From: Putridiphycobacter sp965367695
GTDB taxonomy: Bacteria > Bacteroidota > Bacteroidia > Flavobacteriales_D > Crocinitomicaceae
Assembly: GCA_965367695.1 (NCBI GenBank)
Contig: CBDUKB010000155.1
Location: 1 to 7,146, forward strand
DNA: 7,146 nucleotides
Direction: 5' to 3'
The notes beneath the pieces are model-generated. The model worked only from the letters and a program-made list of their open reading frames with translations, was not told where the DNA came from and ran no database searches. The translations under genes and the position numbers were made by a program. Of this stretch, positions 1-6,827 are shown piece by piece (positions within the stretch are counted from its first letter, which is position 1; the number at the start of each line of letters is the position of its first letter).

Positions 1-459
1 AAATAATAGGGTAGATTGATTGGCTTTATCAAAAACAAAAGCATATTTTTTATCGTCAGAGACTTCTTGAATTGCTTTAAATATCTTATCTTGAATTGGT
101 TTAATTAATTCTCCTCTTTTTTGAAAAAGTAAACCATTTACACCAAAATATTTTTTTTGAAGTTCTTTTGCTTCATTTTCTAACTTTAAAATTTCAGCTT
201 CTTTTTCTTTTTTTATTTCTTCTGGTAAAAGTATTTCTTCTGCTTGTAAGGCTCTTTTTTTACTTTCAATCAAAGCATATTTGGCTTCAATTTCCTCTTG
301 CCATTTAATTGCAAATTCATCTAATTTTGATTGAGCGTCCTTATAATCTGGTATATTATCAAGGATAAATTGTGTATCTACGTATGCGTAACGTTGACTA
401 TATCCAAAACTCATTGTACCTAAAAAGGCTAGCATTAAAATTAAAATTTTCGTCTTCAT
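1..459 (-). CDS. OmpH/Skp-family periplasmic chaperone, partial (C-terminus beyond the window)
   Basis: Reading down from the ATG at 457-459, 153 codons stay open to the window edge, so the C-terminal end is missing. The product begins with a signal peptide (MKTKILILMLAFLG, cleavage probably near residue 22 after GYSQ) and is therefore exported. The mature start RYAYVDTQFILDNIP, followed by a charged, Lys/Glu-rich helical stretch (about residues 40-105), is typical of Bacteroidota OmpH/Skp proteins. In that family the helices form the tentacles that hold unfolded outer-membrane proteins in the periplasm. The later segment with YAFVFDKAN (residues 139-147) matches the part of the family that returns to the beta body. 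The gene lies 17 bases downstream of bamA on the same strand, which fits delivery of clients to the BAM complex. Its leader is A-rich with no Shine-Dalgarno. Bacteroidota often carry two ompH copies in tandem, so a second may lie beyond the edge; that is inference. Confidence 0.9.
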   Translation of the reverse strand, partial: MKTKILILMLAFLGTMSFGYSQRYAYVDTQFILDNIPDYKDAQSKLDEFAIKWQEEIEAKYALIESKKRALQAEEILLPEEIKKEKEAEILKLENEAKELQKKYFGVNGLLFQKRGELIKPIQDKIFKAIQEVSDDKKYAFVFDKANQSTLLF

Positions 460-476
460 TTTTTTGTTTTAAATTT

Positions 477-3065
477 TTATAAATCTCCTAAAGAAACACC
501 AATTACTGGGAATATTCCAAAAGAAAACCCTTTGCCTAGAATTGAATTGTTTAATTCAGAAGCACCTAGTCTATCGGCACTTACAGGGTCAAATCCCCAT
601 CCTAAATCAACACCCAACATTCCAAACATTGGTAAATAAACTCTTGCTCCTACACCAGCTGATCGTTTTACATTAAAAGGGTTAAACGTTTTAAAACTCG
701 TATAAGTATTTCCAGCCTCAATAAAAGCCAAACCATAAATGGTTGCACTTGGATTTAAAGACAATGGGTACCTTAACTCTAAGCTATATTTTGCTATTAG
801 TGGATCACCTGTTGCGGTACTCAAACCATTTTGAACATTGTATCCTCTTAAAGTAATCAACTCCCTACCGTCGTAGTTAATGTTTCCATTCAATCCGTTT
901 CCACCTAAATAAAAACGTTGAAATGGTGTGTTACCTTTAGAACTTGAGTAACCACCCATAAATCCATATCCAAATTTAGGAACCAGCACTAATTTTTTAT
1001 TTTTTGAAACTGGTAAATACCATTCGCCTGTAAATTTAATTTTAAAGTATTCAGCGTATTTATACAACTCTTGTTGTGTGTAATTGCTATAATCTTCTAC
1101 CCCGTCAAATTTTGAATAAGGTATGGTTGATTTGGTATATAACTTAAAGTTTGAGCCCCCTCTTGGATAAATTGGATTGTCAATAGAATTTCTAGCAATG
1201 GTAAAGTTTAAAGAAATATCGTTGGAATATCCAGTTGGGAAAACGAATCGTGTAGATGCATTTTTAAGGTCGTAATAGGTGTAATTCAACTCACTATATA
1301 CGGAAAAGAAATCATCTGGCCATTTTAATCTTGACCCTAAACCAACTCCTACTGAAGTTACTCCAATCTTTAAATCATTTGCTGCATCAGTATCCAATTC
1401 TTGTAAAATATTGGAATGGGTCATAAAGGTGGTAAGAGAAATAGGTTTTTTACCACCTAGCCAAGGCTCTGTAAAGGATAAATTATAAGATTGATAACCT
1501 TTACCATACGTTTGTCCACGTAAAGATAACCTTTGTCCATCTCCTGAAGGAAGTGGAGACCATGCTTCTTTTTTGAAAAGGTTTTTAGTTGAGAAATTTG
1601 TGAAAGTTAATCCTAAGGTACCAATTAATCGACCACCACCGTAACCGCCTGATAATTCGATTTGATCTGATGATTTCTCTACCACAGTGTACTCAATGTC
1701 TACCGTACCATCAGCAGGGTTTGGAATGGGGTTAATTTGAAATTGTTCATTATCAAAATAACCTAATTGAGAAAGTTCCCTTTGCGTTCGAATGATATCT
1801 GCTCTACTAAACAAATCGCCTGGTTTAGTTCTTAACTCACGACGAATAACGTGGTCATTCGTTTTCGTGTTCCCCATGATTCTGATTTCCCCATATCTGG
1901 CTTCTTTCCCTTCATTAATTCTAATTTCGTAATTAATTTGGTTGTTTTCAGCAATATTTATTTCAACTGGAGTTACCGTAAAAAACAAATAACCTTTGTC
2001 CATATAAATAGATGTTATATCGCTGTTGTCGGCACTCATGTAAAGTCTTTGTTCTAGTCTTGCTTTGTCGTATACGTCACCTTTTCTAATGCCTAATAAG
2101 GTATCCAAAATACCACTTCTATACTTTGAATTACCTACCCAAGAAATATCGCCAAAATAATATTTTTCACCTTGGTTAATGCTGATATCAATACCAATGT
2201 GTTTCTCATCAATATCATACACACTATCAGAAACTATTTCCATATCTCTCAAACCAATCGCGTTGAATTTTTCAATAATTAAACGTTTGTCTCTTTCGTA
2301 AGCGGTTTGATTAAATTTTGAACGAGAGAAAATTCTTAAAATACCCTTTTGTTTGGTATCTTTCATTGTCTTTCTCACCCCTTTGTCAGAAACTCCAAAA
2401 GCAATCAATTTTCTTTTAAAGATGGATTCATAGTGACTTAAATCAACTGTTTCATTACCTATTATATTAATGTGTTCAATTTTTATTCTTTCTCCTTTTT
2501 CAACTTTAATATTAAATGACCTTGCGTTGAAGACGCTGGTGTCCATTTTTTCTTCAATATTTACACGGGCTCTTAAGTATCCTTTTTCTTGAAAAAATCC
2601 ACGAACCAATTTTTCTGTATTTTTTATCAACGGCTCCGTTATGACATCACCTGATCTTAAGTCAATAATTTCACGAATTTTATCTGCTTCACCTTTTTTA
2701 ACACCTTCAAATTTAAATTTTGAAAGTTTTGGGCGTCCTGACAATTTAATGTAAATGAATATTTCTTCGTTTACTTCATCAATTTGAGTATAGCCAACTT
2801 CAACATTAGAAAATAGATCTTGACTCCACAAGTTTTTGATTGCTCGAGAAAATTCTTCACCTGGAACAGAAACTTCCTTTCCAATGGTTAAGCCTGAAAT
2901 AACGCGAATTGCATCATGATCGTAATTTTCCACCCCCTGAATATCAATAGCAGAAATGGTGTATTTTTTCGGACTTAAAAAATTAAGTTCGTCACCGTTA
3001 ATTTGACTTATGGCAGCAAAGCTTGTCAAAGAAATGACAAGTAAATACAATAGTTTTAAATTCAT
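477..3065 (-). CDS. bamA: Outer membrane protein assembly factor BamA (Omp85 family)
   Basis: This 862-residue protein is the core of the BAM machine that folds and inserts beta-barrel proteins into the outer membrane. A signal peptide covers about residues 1-20. Five POTRA domains follow at roughly 36-112, 115-195, 196-303, 304-390 and 391-466, each showing the strand-helix-helix-strand pattern with motifs such as IDIQGVENY, KFKFEGV, INIIGNE, ISWVGNS and IRIMGNT. POTRA3 carries an extra basic segment (about 221-256, with KDTKQKG and SRSKF), as is usual in Bacteroidota. The barrel (bacterial surface antigen domain) occupies about 467-862 and contains the loop-6 motif LRGY at 739-742, the equivalent of VRGF. 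The start ATG overlaps the uppS stop as ATGA, so translation is probably coupled. The chain ends in VSLGDL instead of an aromatic residue, which is unusual for an outer-membrane barrel. Length and domain order fit BamA; TamA has only three POTRAs, so it is unlikely. Confidence 0.97.
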   Translation of the reverse strand: MNLKLLYLLVISLTSFAAISQINGDELNFLSPKKYTISAIDIQGVENYDHDAIRVISGLTIGKEVSVPGEEFSRAIKNLWSQDLFSNVEVGYTQIDEVNEEIFIYIKLSGRPKLSKFKFEGVKKGEADKIREIIDLRSGDVITEPLIKNTEKLVRGFFQEKGYLRARVNIEEKMDTSVFNARSFNIKVEKGERIKIEHINIIGNETVDLSHYESIFKRKLIAFGVSDKGVRKTMKDTKQKGILRIFSRSKFNQTAYERDKRLIIEKFNAIGLRDMEIVSDSVYDIDEKHIGIDISINQGEKYYFGDISWVGNSKYRSGILDTLLGIRKGDVYDKARLEQRLYMSADNSDITSIYMDKGYLFFTVTPVEINIAENNQINYEIRINEGKEARYGEIRIMGNTKTNDHVIRRELRTKPGDLFSRADIIRTQRELSQLGYFDNEQFQINPIPNPADGTVDIEYTVVEKSSDQIELSGGYGGGRLIGTLGLTFTNFSTKNLFKKEAWSPLPSGDGQRLSLRGQTYGKGYQSYNLSFTEPWLGGKKPISLTTFMTHSNILQELDTDAANDLKIGVTSVGVGLGSRLKWPDDFFSVYSELNYTYYDLKNASTRFVFPTGYSNDISLNFTIARNSIDNPIYPRGGSNFKLYTKSTIPYSKFDGVEDYSNYTQQELYKYAEYFKIKFTGEWYLPVSKNKKLVLVPKFGYGFMGGYSSSKGNTPFQRFYLGGNGLNGNINYDGRELITLRGYNVQNGLSTATGDPLIAKYSLELRYPLSLNPSATIYGLAFIEAGNTYTSFKTFNPFNVKRSAGVGARVYLPMFGMLGVDLGWGFDPVSADRLGASELNNSILGKGFSFGIFPVIGVSLGDL

Positions 3066-3850
3066 TTGTTGTTTATTTGTTCGCTGACCATTCCAAATCT
3101 TCTTTCTCTGTTTTGGTAGTCATAAATTGCACCATAAAGGTCTTCTTCTGTAAAGTCAGGCCAAAATTTTTCTGAAAAGTATAATTCACTATAAGCAATT
3201 TGCCATAATAAAAAGTTACTCAATCGAATTTCACCACTTGTTCGAATTAATAATTCTGGATGGGGAATATTTTTGGTACTGAGATTAGCATCAATTAAAT
3301 CGTTGTCGATATCTTCGAGTTCAATTTCATTATTTTTATAGCTTTCTGCAATGTTTTTAATGGCGTTTTTTATTTCTTCTTTCGCACTATAGTTCAATGC
3401 CAAAATTAAGGTAGTACCTGTATTGTTTGCTGTTTTAGTGGTCGCTGCATTTAACCTACTTGCACAATCACCTGGCATGGCATCAATGTCGCCAATTGTT
3501 TTAACAATGACATTATTTTTATCAAGGTCTTCAATTTCCTTGGTAATGGTATCGATTAATAAATTCATCAAACCATCAACTTCTTCTTTGGGCCTATTCC
3601 AATTTTCAGTCGAAAAAGCGTATAAAGTTAAATAAGCCACACCAGCTTCAGTTGCACCAGTTAAAGCGCGTCTAACAGATTCAACACCCATAGCATGACC
3701 AAAAAGACGTGTTTGTCCTTTAGATTTAGCCCAACGCCCATTACCGTCCATAATAATGGCAATATGTTTGGGTATGTTATTCTTATTCAATTTATTTATT
3801 GTACTCATGCTTGATTGCAACAAATTTGAAAAGTTTTTTTTACTTTCCAT
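3062..3850 (-). CDS. uppS: Isoprenyl transferase / undecaprenyl diphosphate synthase
   Basis: This is a cis-prenyltransferase that extends farnesyl diphosphate with isopentenyl diphosphate to give the C55 lipid carrier for peptidoglycan and surface polysaccharide synthesis, working in the cytosol at the inner membrane. All the family signatures are visible: IAIIMDGNGRWA with the catalytic Asp at residue 35, GH at 51-52, YAFSTENWNRP (77-87), ALNYSAKEE (151-159), LLIRTSGEIRLSNFLLWQ (200-217, with the diphosphate-binding Arg 203 and Arg 209) and AYSELYF (219-225, metal-binding Glu 222). The frame from 3850 gives 262 residues. Met15 (ATG at 3806-3808) would give 248 residues and a short lead into IPKHIA, closer to what I know of the family, so the true start may be 3808; I kept the longer frame. 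It is the first gene of the uppS-bamA-ompH unit and overlaps bamA by four bases. Confidence 0.96.
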   Translation of the reverse strand: MESKKNFSNLLQSSMSTINKLNKNNIPKHIAIIMDGNGRWAKSKGQTRLFGHAMGVESVRRALTGATEAGVAYLTLYAFSTENWNRPKEEVDGLMNLLIDTITKEIEDLDKNNVIVKTIGDIDAMPGDCASRLNAATTKTANNTGTTLILALNYSAKEEIKNAIKNIAESYKNNEIELEDIDNDLIDANLSTKNIPHPELLIRTSGEIRLSNFLLWQIAYSELYFSEKFWPDFTEEDLYGAIYDYQNRERRFGMVSEQINNK

Positions 3851-3865
3851 TAAAATTTAACTGTA

Positions 3866-3895
3866 AATATCTAAATTAATTGTTTATTTAACAAA
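3866..3895 (-). promoter_or_regulatory. Possible weak promoter for uppS-bamA-ompH
   Basis: On the minus strand a TTTG (3892-3895) is followed, after an 18-base spacer, by TAGATATT (3866-3873), a partial match to the Bacteroidota -7 element TAnnTTTG (TA and two of the four TTTG positions). The strong terminator just upstream means uppS should need its own promoter, which is the main reason for pointing here. Initiation would fall only about 10 bases before the first uppS ATG but about 50 before the Met15 ATG. The match is imperfect in a very AT-rich stretch, so this is tentative. Confidence 0.3.
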
Positions 3896-3911
3896 GCTTA
3901 ACAGCGATTAA

Positions 3912-3952
3912 GTAAAAAGGGGCTTGCATGTTTAAATACAACCCCCTTTTAC
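3912..3952 (-). terminator. Rho-independent terminator after atpD-atpC
   Basis: An inverted repeat pairs AAAAGGGG (3915-3922) with CCCCTTTT (3943-3950). It is extended inward by TTG (3924-3926) with CAA (3939-3941) across one C-C mismatch, and the loop is about 12 bases. Read on the minus strand, the 3' arm runs CCCC then TTTTT, the stem plus U-tract layout of an intrinsic terminator. It lies about 20 bases beyond the atpC stop and before uppS, separating the two units. The run of G/C pairs stands out against the AT-rich surroundings. The near symmetry means it could also act on plus-strand transcripts. Confidence 0.85.
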
Positions 3953-3973
3953 AAAGTCAAATAGCTTTAATGC

Positions 3974-4258
3974 TTATTCAGCTAAAACTAATATTTTATT
4001 GTCGTTTACTTCTACAACACCACCATTGATGTTAAAAGTGAAACTATTGTTTGCTTTATTTTCAATATTTAACCTTCCTTTAAACGATTTATTTTCAGCA
4101 GTGATTTGATCCACCTTAACAGCTCCTTTAGACAAAGCAGAAATTAATGGCGCATGGCTGTTTAATATACCAAAAGAACCGTCAAGTCCAGGTAAAATAA
4201 CTTGAGTTACATTGCCTTCAAAAAGGACTTCATCTGGGGTTAAAACTTCTAATATCAT
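3974..4258 (-). CDS. atpC: F1 ATP synthase epsilon subunit (short form)
   Basis: The epsilon subunit sits on the central stalk of F1 and couples the rotor to the c-ring. From the ATG at 4256-4258 it is 94 residues, beginning MILEVLTPDEVLFEGNV, with the conserved LPGLDGSFGILNSHAPL segment (about 21-37) and ending in a beta strand (KILVLAE). This is the N-terminal beta-sandwich domain only. The C-terminal helical hairpin found in the roughly 135-residue E. coli subunit, which inhibits ATP hydrolysis, is absent, as is common in Bacteroidota. An in-frame ATG at 4282 would add eight residues (MLTLNFIE) and overlap atpD by 14 bases. I prefer 4258 because MILEVLTP matches the usual family N-terminus and leaves a 10-base gap after the atpD stop. 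The terminator follows about 20 bases downstream. Confidence 0.95.
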   Translation of the reverse strand: MILEVLTPDEVLFEGNVTQVILPGLDGSFGILNSHAPLISALSKGAVKVDQITAENKSFKGRLNIENKANNSFTFNINGGVVEVNDNKILVLAE

Positions 4259-4268
4259 CTCAATAAAA

Positions 4269-5771
4269 TTAAGCGTCAGCAATCATTTTTTCTCCAGCTT
4301 CAATTACATCATTGATGCCACCTTTTAAGTTAAATGCAGCTTCTGGATATTTATCCATTTCTCCATCCATAATCATGTTGAAACCTTTAATTGTATCGTT
4401 GATATCAACTAATACACCAGATAAACCAGTAAATTGCTCAGCAACATGGAAAGGTTGAGATAAGAATCTTTGAACTCTTCTTGCTCTGTGTACAATTAAT
4501 TTATCTTCTTCAGATAATTCATCCATTCCTAAGATGGCGATAATATCTTGTAACTCTTTATATCGTTGTAAAGTTAATTTAACTCTTTGTGCACAATCGT
4601 AATGTTCACTACCAACAATTTCTGGTGTCAAAATTCTTGAAGTAGAATCCAAAGGATCCACTGCAGGATAAATTCCTAACTCAGCAATTTTTCTTGACAA
4701 TACAGTAGTTGCATCAAGGTGAGCAAAAGTAGTTGCTGGAGCTGGATCGGTTAAATCATCAGCAGGTACATATACCGCTTGTACAGATGTAATAGATCCA
4801 TTTTTAGTAGAACTAATACGCTCTTGCATAGCACCCATTTCTGTTGCTAATGTCGGTTGGTAACCTACCGCTGAAGGCATACGTCCTAATAAGGCAGATA
4901 CTTCAGATCCTGCTTGTGTAAATCTAAAGATGTTATCGACAAAGAATAAGATATCAGATCCTTTTCCTTCTCCGTCACCATCTCTATAATATTCAGCAAG
5001 TGTTAATCCTGATAATGCAACTCTTGCTCTTGCTCCTGGAGGCTCATTCATTTGACCAAAAACGAAAGTTGCTTTAGATTCCTTTAAAGCTTCTTTGTCG
5101 ATTTTTGCTAAATCCCATCCACCTTTTTCCATGTCTTCCATGAATGCATCTCCATAATGGATAATACCAGACTCTAACATTTCTCTTAAAAGGTCATTTC
5201 CGTCTCTCGTTCTTTCTCCTACACCTGCAAATACAGATAGTCCAGAGTAAGCTTTCGCAATATTGTTAATTAATTCCTGAATTAATACAGTTTTACCTAC
5301 ACCGGCACCACCAAATAAACCAATTTTTCCACCTTTTGCATAAGGCTCAATCAAATCGATTACTTTTATTCCAGTAAATAATACTTCAGTTGCAGTTGAT
5401 AAATCTTCAAATTTTGGTGCATCTCTGTGAATAGATCTACCATTTGTAGTGTCTATATCACCAAGTCCATCAATTGCGTTACCAGTAACATTGAATAATC
5501 TTCCTTTGATACCATCACCGATTGGCATTTTAATTGGTGAGCCAGTAGCGATTACTTCCATTCCTCTTGTGAATCCATCAGAAGAATCCATTGCAATCGT
5601 TCTAACTGTGTTGTCACCAACGTGTTTTTGAACTTCTAAAACAACCTTGTTTCCATCTGCTTTATTTACTATTAAAGCATCCAGAATATGTGGAAGTTTT
5701 GTACCTTTAGAAAAGCTAACGTCCACAACCGGACCAATAACTTGTGAGATTTTACCATTTACATCAGACAT
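4269..5771 (-). CDS. atpD: F1 ATP synthase beta subunit
   Basis: This is the catalytic subunit of the F-type ATP synthase, three copies of which alternate with alpha in the F1 head and make ATP on the cytosolic face of the inner membrane. In its 500 residues are the N-terminal beta-barrel (KISQVIGPVVDVSF, 7-20), the Walker A loop GGAGVGKT (154-161, Lys160 and Thr161 at the nucleotide), GERTRDGND with the catalytic Glu186 (185-193), the Walker B strand ILFFVDN (274-280, Asp279), the ATPase alpha/beta signature region around PAVDPLDSTS (369-378) and the DELSEED lever motif (417-423). It is longer than the roughly 460-residue E. coli protein, partly through inserted segments near residues 205-230 and 262-272. 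Only atpD and atpC are present here; the alpha, gamma, delta and F0 genes must lie elsewhere, a split often seen in Bacteroidota. ATG at 5769-5771 is preceded by an A-rich leader and a good promoter. Confidence 0.99.
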   Translation of the reverse strand: MSDVNGKISQVIGPVVDVSFSKGTKLPHILDALIVNKADGNKVVLEVQKHVGDNTVRTIAMDSSDGFTRGMEVIATGSPIKMPIGDGIKGRLFNVTGNAIDGLGDIDTTNGRSIHRDAPKFEDLSTATEVLFTGIKVIDLIEPYAKGGKIGLFGGAGVGKTVLIQELINNIAKAYSGLSVFAGVGERTRDGNDLLREMLESGIIHYGDAFMEDMEKGGWDLAKIDKEALKESKATFVFGQMNEPPGARARVALSGLTLAEYYRDGDGEGKGSDILFFVDNIFRFTQAGSEVSALLGRMPSAVGYQPTLATEMGAMQERISSTKNGSITSVQAVYVPADDLTDPAPATTFAHLDATTVLSRKIAELGIYPAVDPLDSTSRILTPEIVGSEHYDCAQRVKLTLQRYKELQDIIAILGMDELSEEDKLIVHRARRVQRFLSQPFHVAEQFTGLSGVLVDINDTIKGFNMIMDGEMDKYPEAAFNLKGGINDVIEAGEKMIADA

Positions 5772-5805
5772 TATTATCGTTTTAATGTGTTTTTAAATTT
5801 TGGTG

Positions 5806-5836
5806 CAAAAATAGTTATTTTTATTCTTTTAGCATA
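5806..5836 (-). promoter_or_regulatory. Promoter of atpD-atpC
   Basis: On the minus strand TATTTTTG (5806-5813) matches the Bacteroidota -7 element TAnnTTTG exactly. Nineteen bases further upstream lies TATG (5833-5836), matching three of four positions of the -33 TTTG element. Transcription would begin about 30 bases before the atpD ATG, leaving a short A-rich leader with no Shine-Dalgarno sequence. The exact -7 match and position make this a credible promoter; there is no experimental support in the sequence. Confidence 0.6.
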
Positions 5837-5857
5837 AAAAAATCCTCATTTTTTCTC

Positions 5858-5865
5858 TAACTTTG
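5858..5865 (+). promoter_or_regulatory. -7 promoter element of ribF
   Basis: TAACTTTG on the plus strand matches the Bacteroidota TAnnTTTG element exactly and lies 20 bases before the ribF GTG, giving a leader of about 15 bases. No TTG-type -33 element is visible at the expected distance (around 5835-5838), so the call rests on the -7 match and on this being the only gap upstream of ribF. I see no sign of an FMN riboswitch: the leader is far too short. Confidence 0.5.
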
Positions 5866-5885
5866 TCAACAAATTAAAATATATT

Positions 5886-6827
5886 GTGAAAATATACACC
5901 GATTTATCGGAATTTCCAACGCTTAAAAACCCAGTAGTAACCATTGGTACTTTTGATGGAGTTCACTTAGGTCATCAAGAGATAATAACTTACTTAAAAG
6001 CTAAAGCACAGGAAGTTGGTGGAGTGTCTGTGGTGTTTACTTTTCACCCACACCCAAGGGTTGTTTTGCATCCAGATGACCATGGTTTAACACTCATTCA
6101 AACCATAGATGAACGTGTTGAAAAGTTAGCAGCTTTAGGGGTGGATCATTTAGTGATTTTTCCTTTTTCCATACCATTTTCTAAATTGTCGGCCGAAGAA
6201 TTTGTTAGAACGATATTAATTGAGCGCATTCATATGCATTCTTTGGTAATTGGGTACGATCATCATTTCGGGAAAAACCGAGAAGGGTCTATGGAAGCCT
6301 TAAAAACTTTATCTCCTAAGTATCATTTTGATATTTATGAAATTAGTGCTTTTCAAGCAGATGGCCTTAATATTAGTTCAACTAAAATTCGCAAAGCCAT
6401 TGCGAAAGGAGCTATCAGAACTGTCAATAAATATTTAGGCGACAATTATCAGGTTTCGGGTACTGTTGTACACGGAGATAAAATTGGCACCAGTATTGGT
6501 TTTCCGACCGCAAATGTGCAAGTGAATTCAACATTGAAACTGCTTCCCGGAAATGGGGTGTATGCTGTGAGAGTTAAAGTAGGAGCTGAATATTATGAAG
6601 GAATGTTGAATATTGGTAATCGGCCGACCGTAACGAAAAATGGAGAAAAGAGAATAGAGGTTCATATTTTTGATTTTGATCAAACTATTTATGGCGCAAA
6701 AATTGTTCTTTATTTTATTGCTTTCATTCGATCAGAAATGAATTTTGAAAATAAAGATGCACTGATAATTCAATTAAAAGAAGATGAAAAAATTTGCCGT
6801 AATATTTTGGTTGGTAATTTACTTTAA
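5886..6827 (+). CDS. ribF: Bifunctional riboflavin kinase / FAD synthetase
   Basis: The enzyme phosphorylates riboflavin to FMN and then adenylylates FMN to FAD in the cytosol. The N-terminal adenylyltransferase domain (about 1-180) shows the nucleotide-binding motif TIGTFDGVHLGH (19-30), FTFHPHP (51-57), VIGYDHHFGKNREG (121-134) and ISSTKIR (163-169). The C-terminal kinase domain (about 184-305) shows VVHGDKIGTSIGFPTAN (194-210), with the PTAN motif, then GVYAVRV, MLNIGNRPTV (240-249) and the catalytic-region EVHIFDFD (258-265). The 313-residue length is normal for prokaryotic RibF. The start is GTG at 5886, since no ATG lies in frame nearby upstream and MKIYTDLSEF fits the family N-terminus. 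It is divergent from atpD. Its last 14 codons overlap the next gene in another frame, and the tail after KEDE (KICRNILVGNLL) does not look like conserved family sequence. Confidence 0.97.
   Translation: MKIYTDLSEFPTLKNPVVTIGTFDGVHLGHQEIITYLKAKAQEVGGVSVVFTFHPHPRVVLHPDDHGLTLIQTIDERVEKLAALGVDHLVIFPFSIPFSKLSAEEFVRTILIERIHMHSLVIGYDHHFGKNREGSMEALKTLSPKYHFDIYEISAFQADGLNISSTKIRKAIAKGAIRTVNKYLGDNYQVSGTVVHGDKIGTSIGFPTANVQVNSTLKLLPGNGVYAVRVKVGAEYYEGMLNIGNRPTVTKNGEKRIEVHIFDFDQTIYGAKIVLYFIAFIRSEMNFENKDALIIQLKEDEKICRNILVGNLL

Noticed and set aside
1851..2057. 68-codon open frame on the plus strand inside bamA
   Set aside because: It is antisense to the strongly supported POTRA-domain coding sequence, has no recognisable product and no start context; a chance open frame.
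3423..3635. 70-codon open frame on the plus strand inside uppS
   Set aside because: It lies opposite conserved UppS motifs and looks hydrophobic only because of reverse-strand codon composition.
5449..5631. 60-codon open frame on the plus strand inside atpD
   Set aside because: It is antisense to the conserved beta-subunit N-terminal region; its Ser/Pro/Ile-rich low-complexity product is a mirror effect.
5772..5885. Possible FMN riboswitch or attenuator upstream of ribF
   Set aside because: The gap is only 114 bases and is shared with the atpD promoter; the predicted leader is about 15 bases, and no conserved RFN-like helices are visible.
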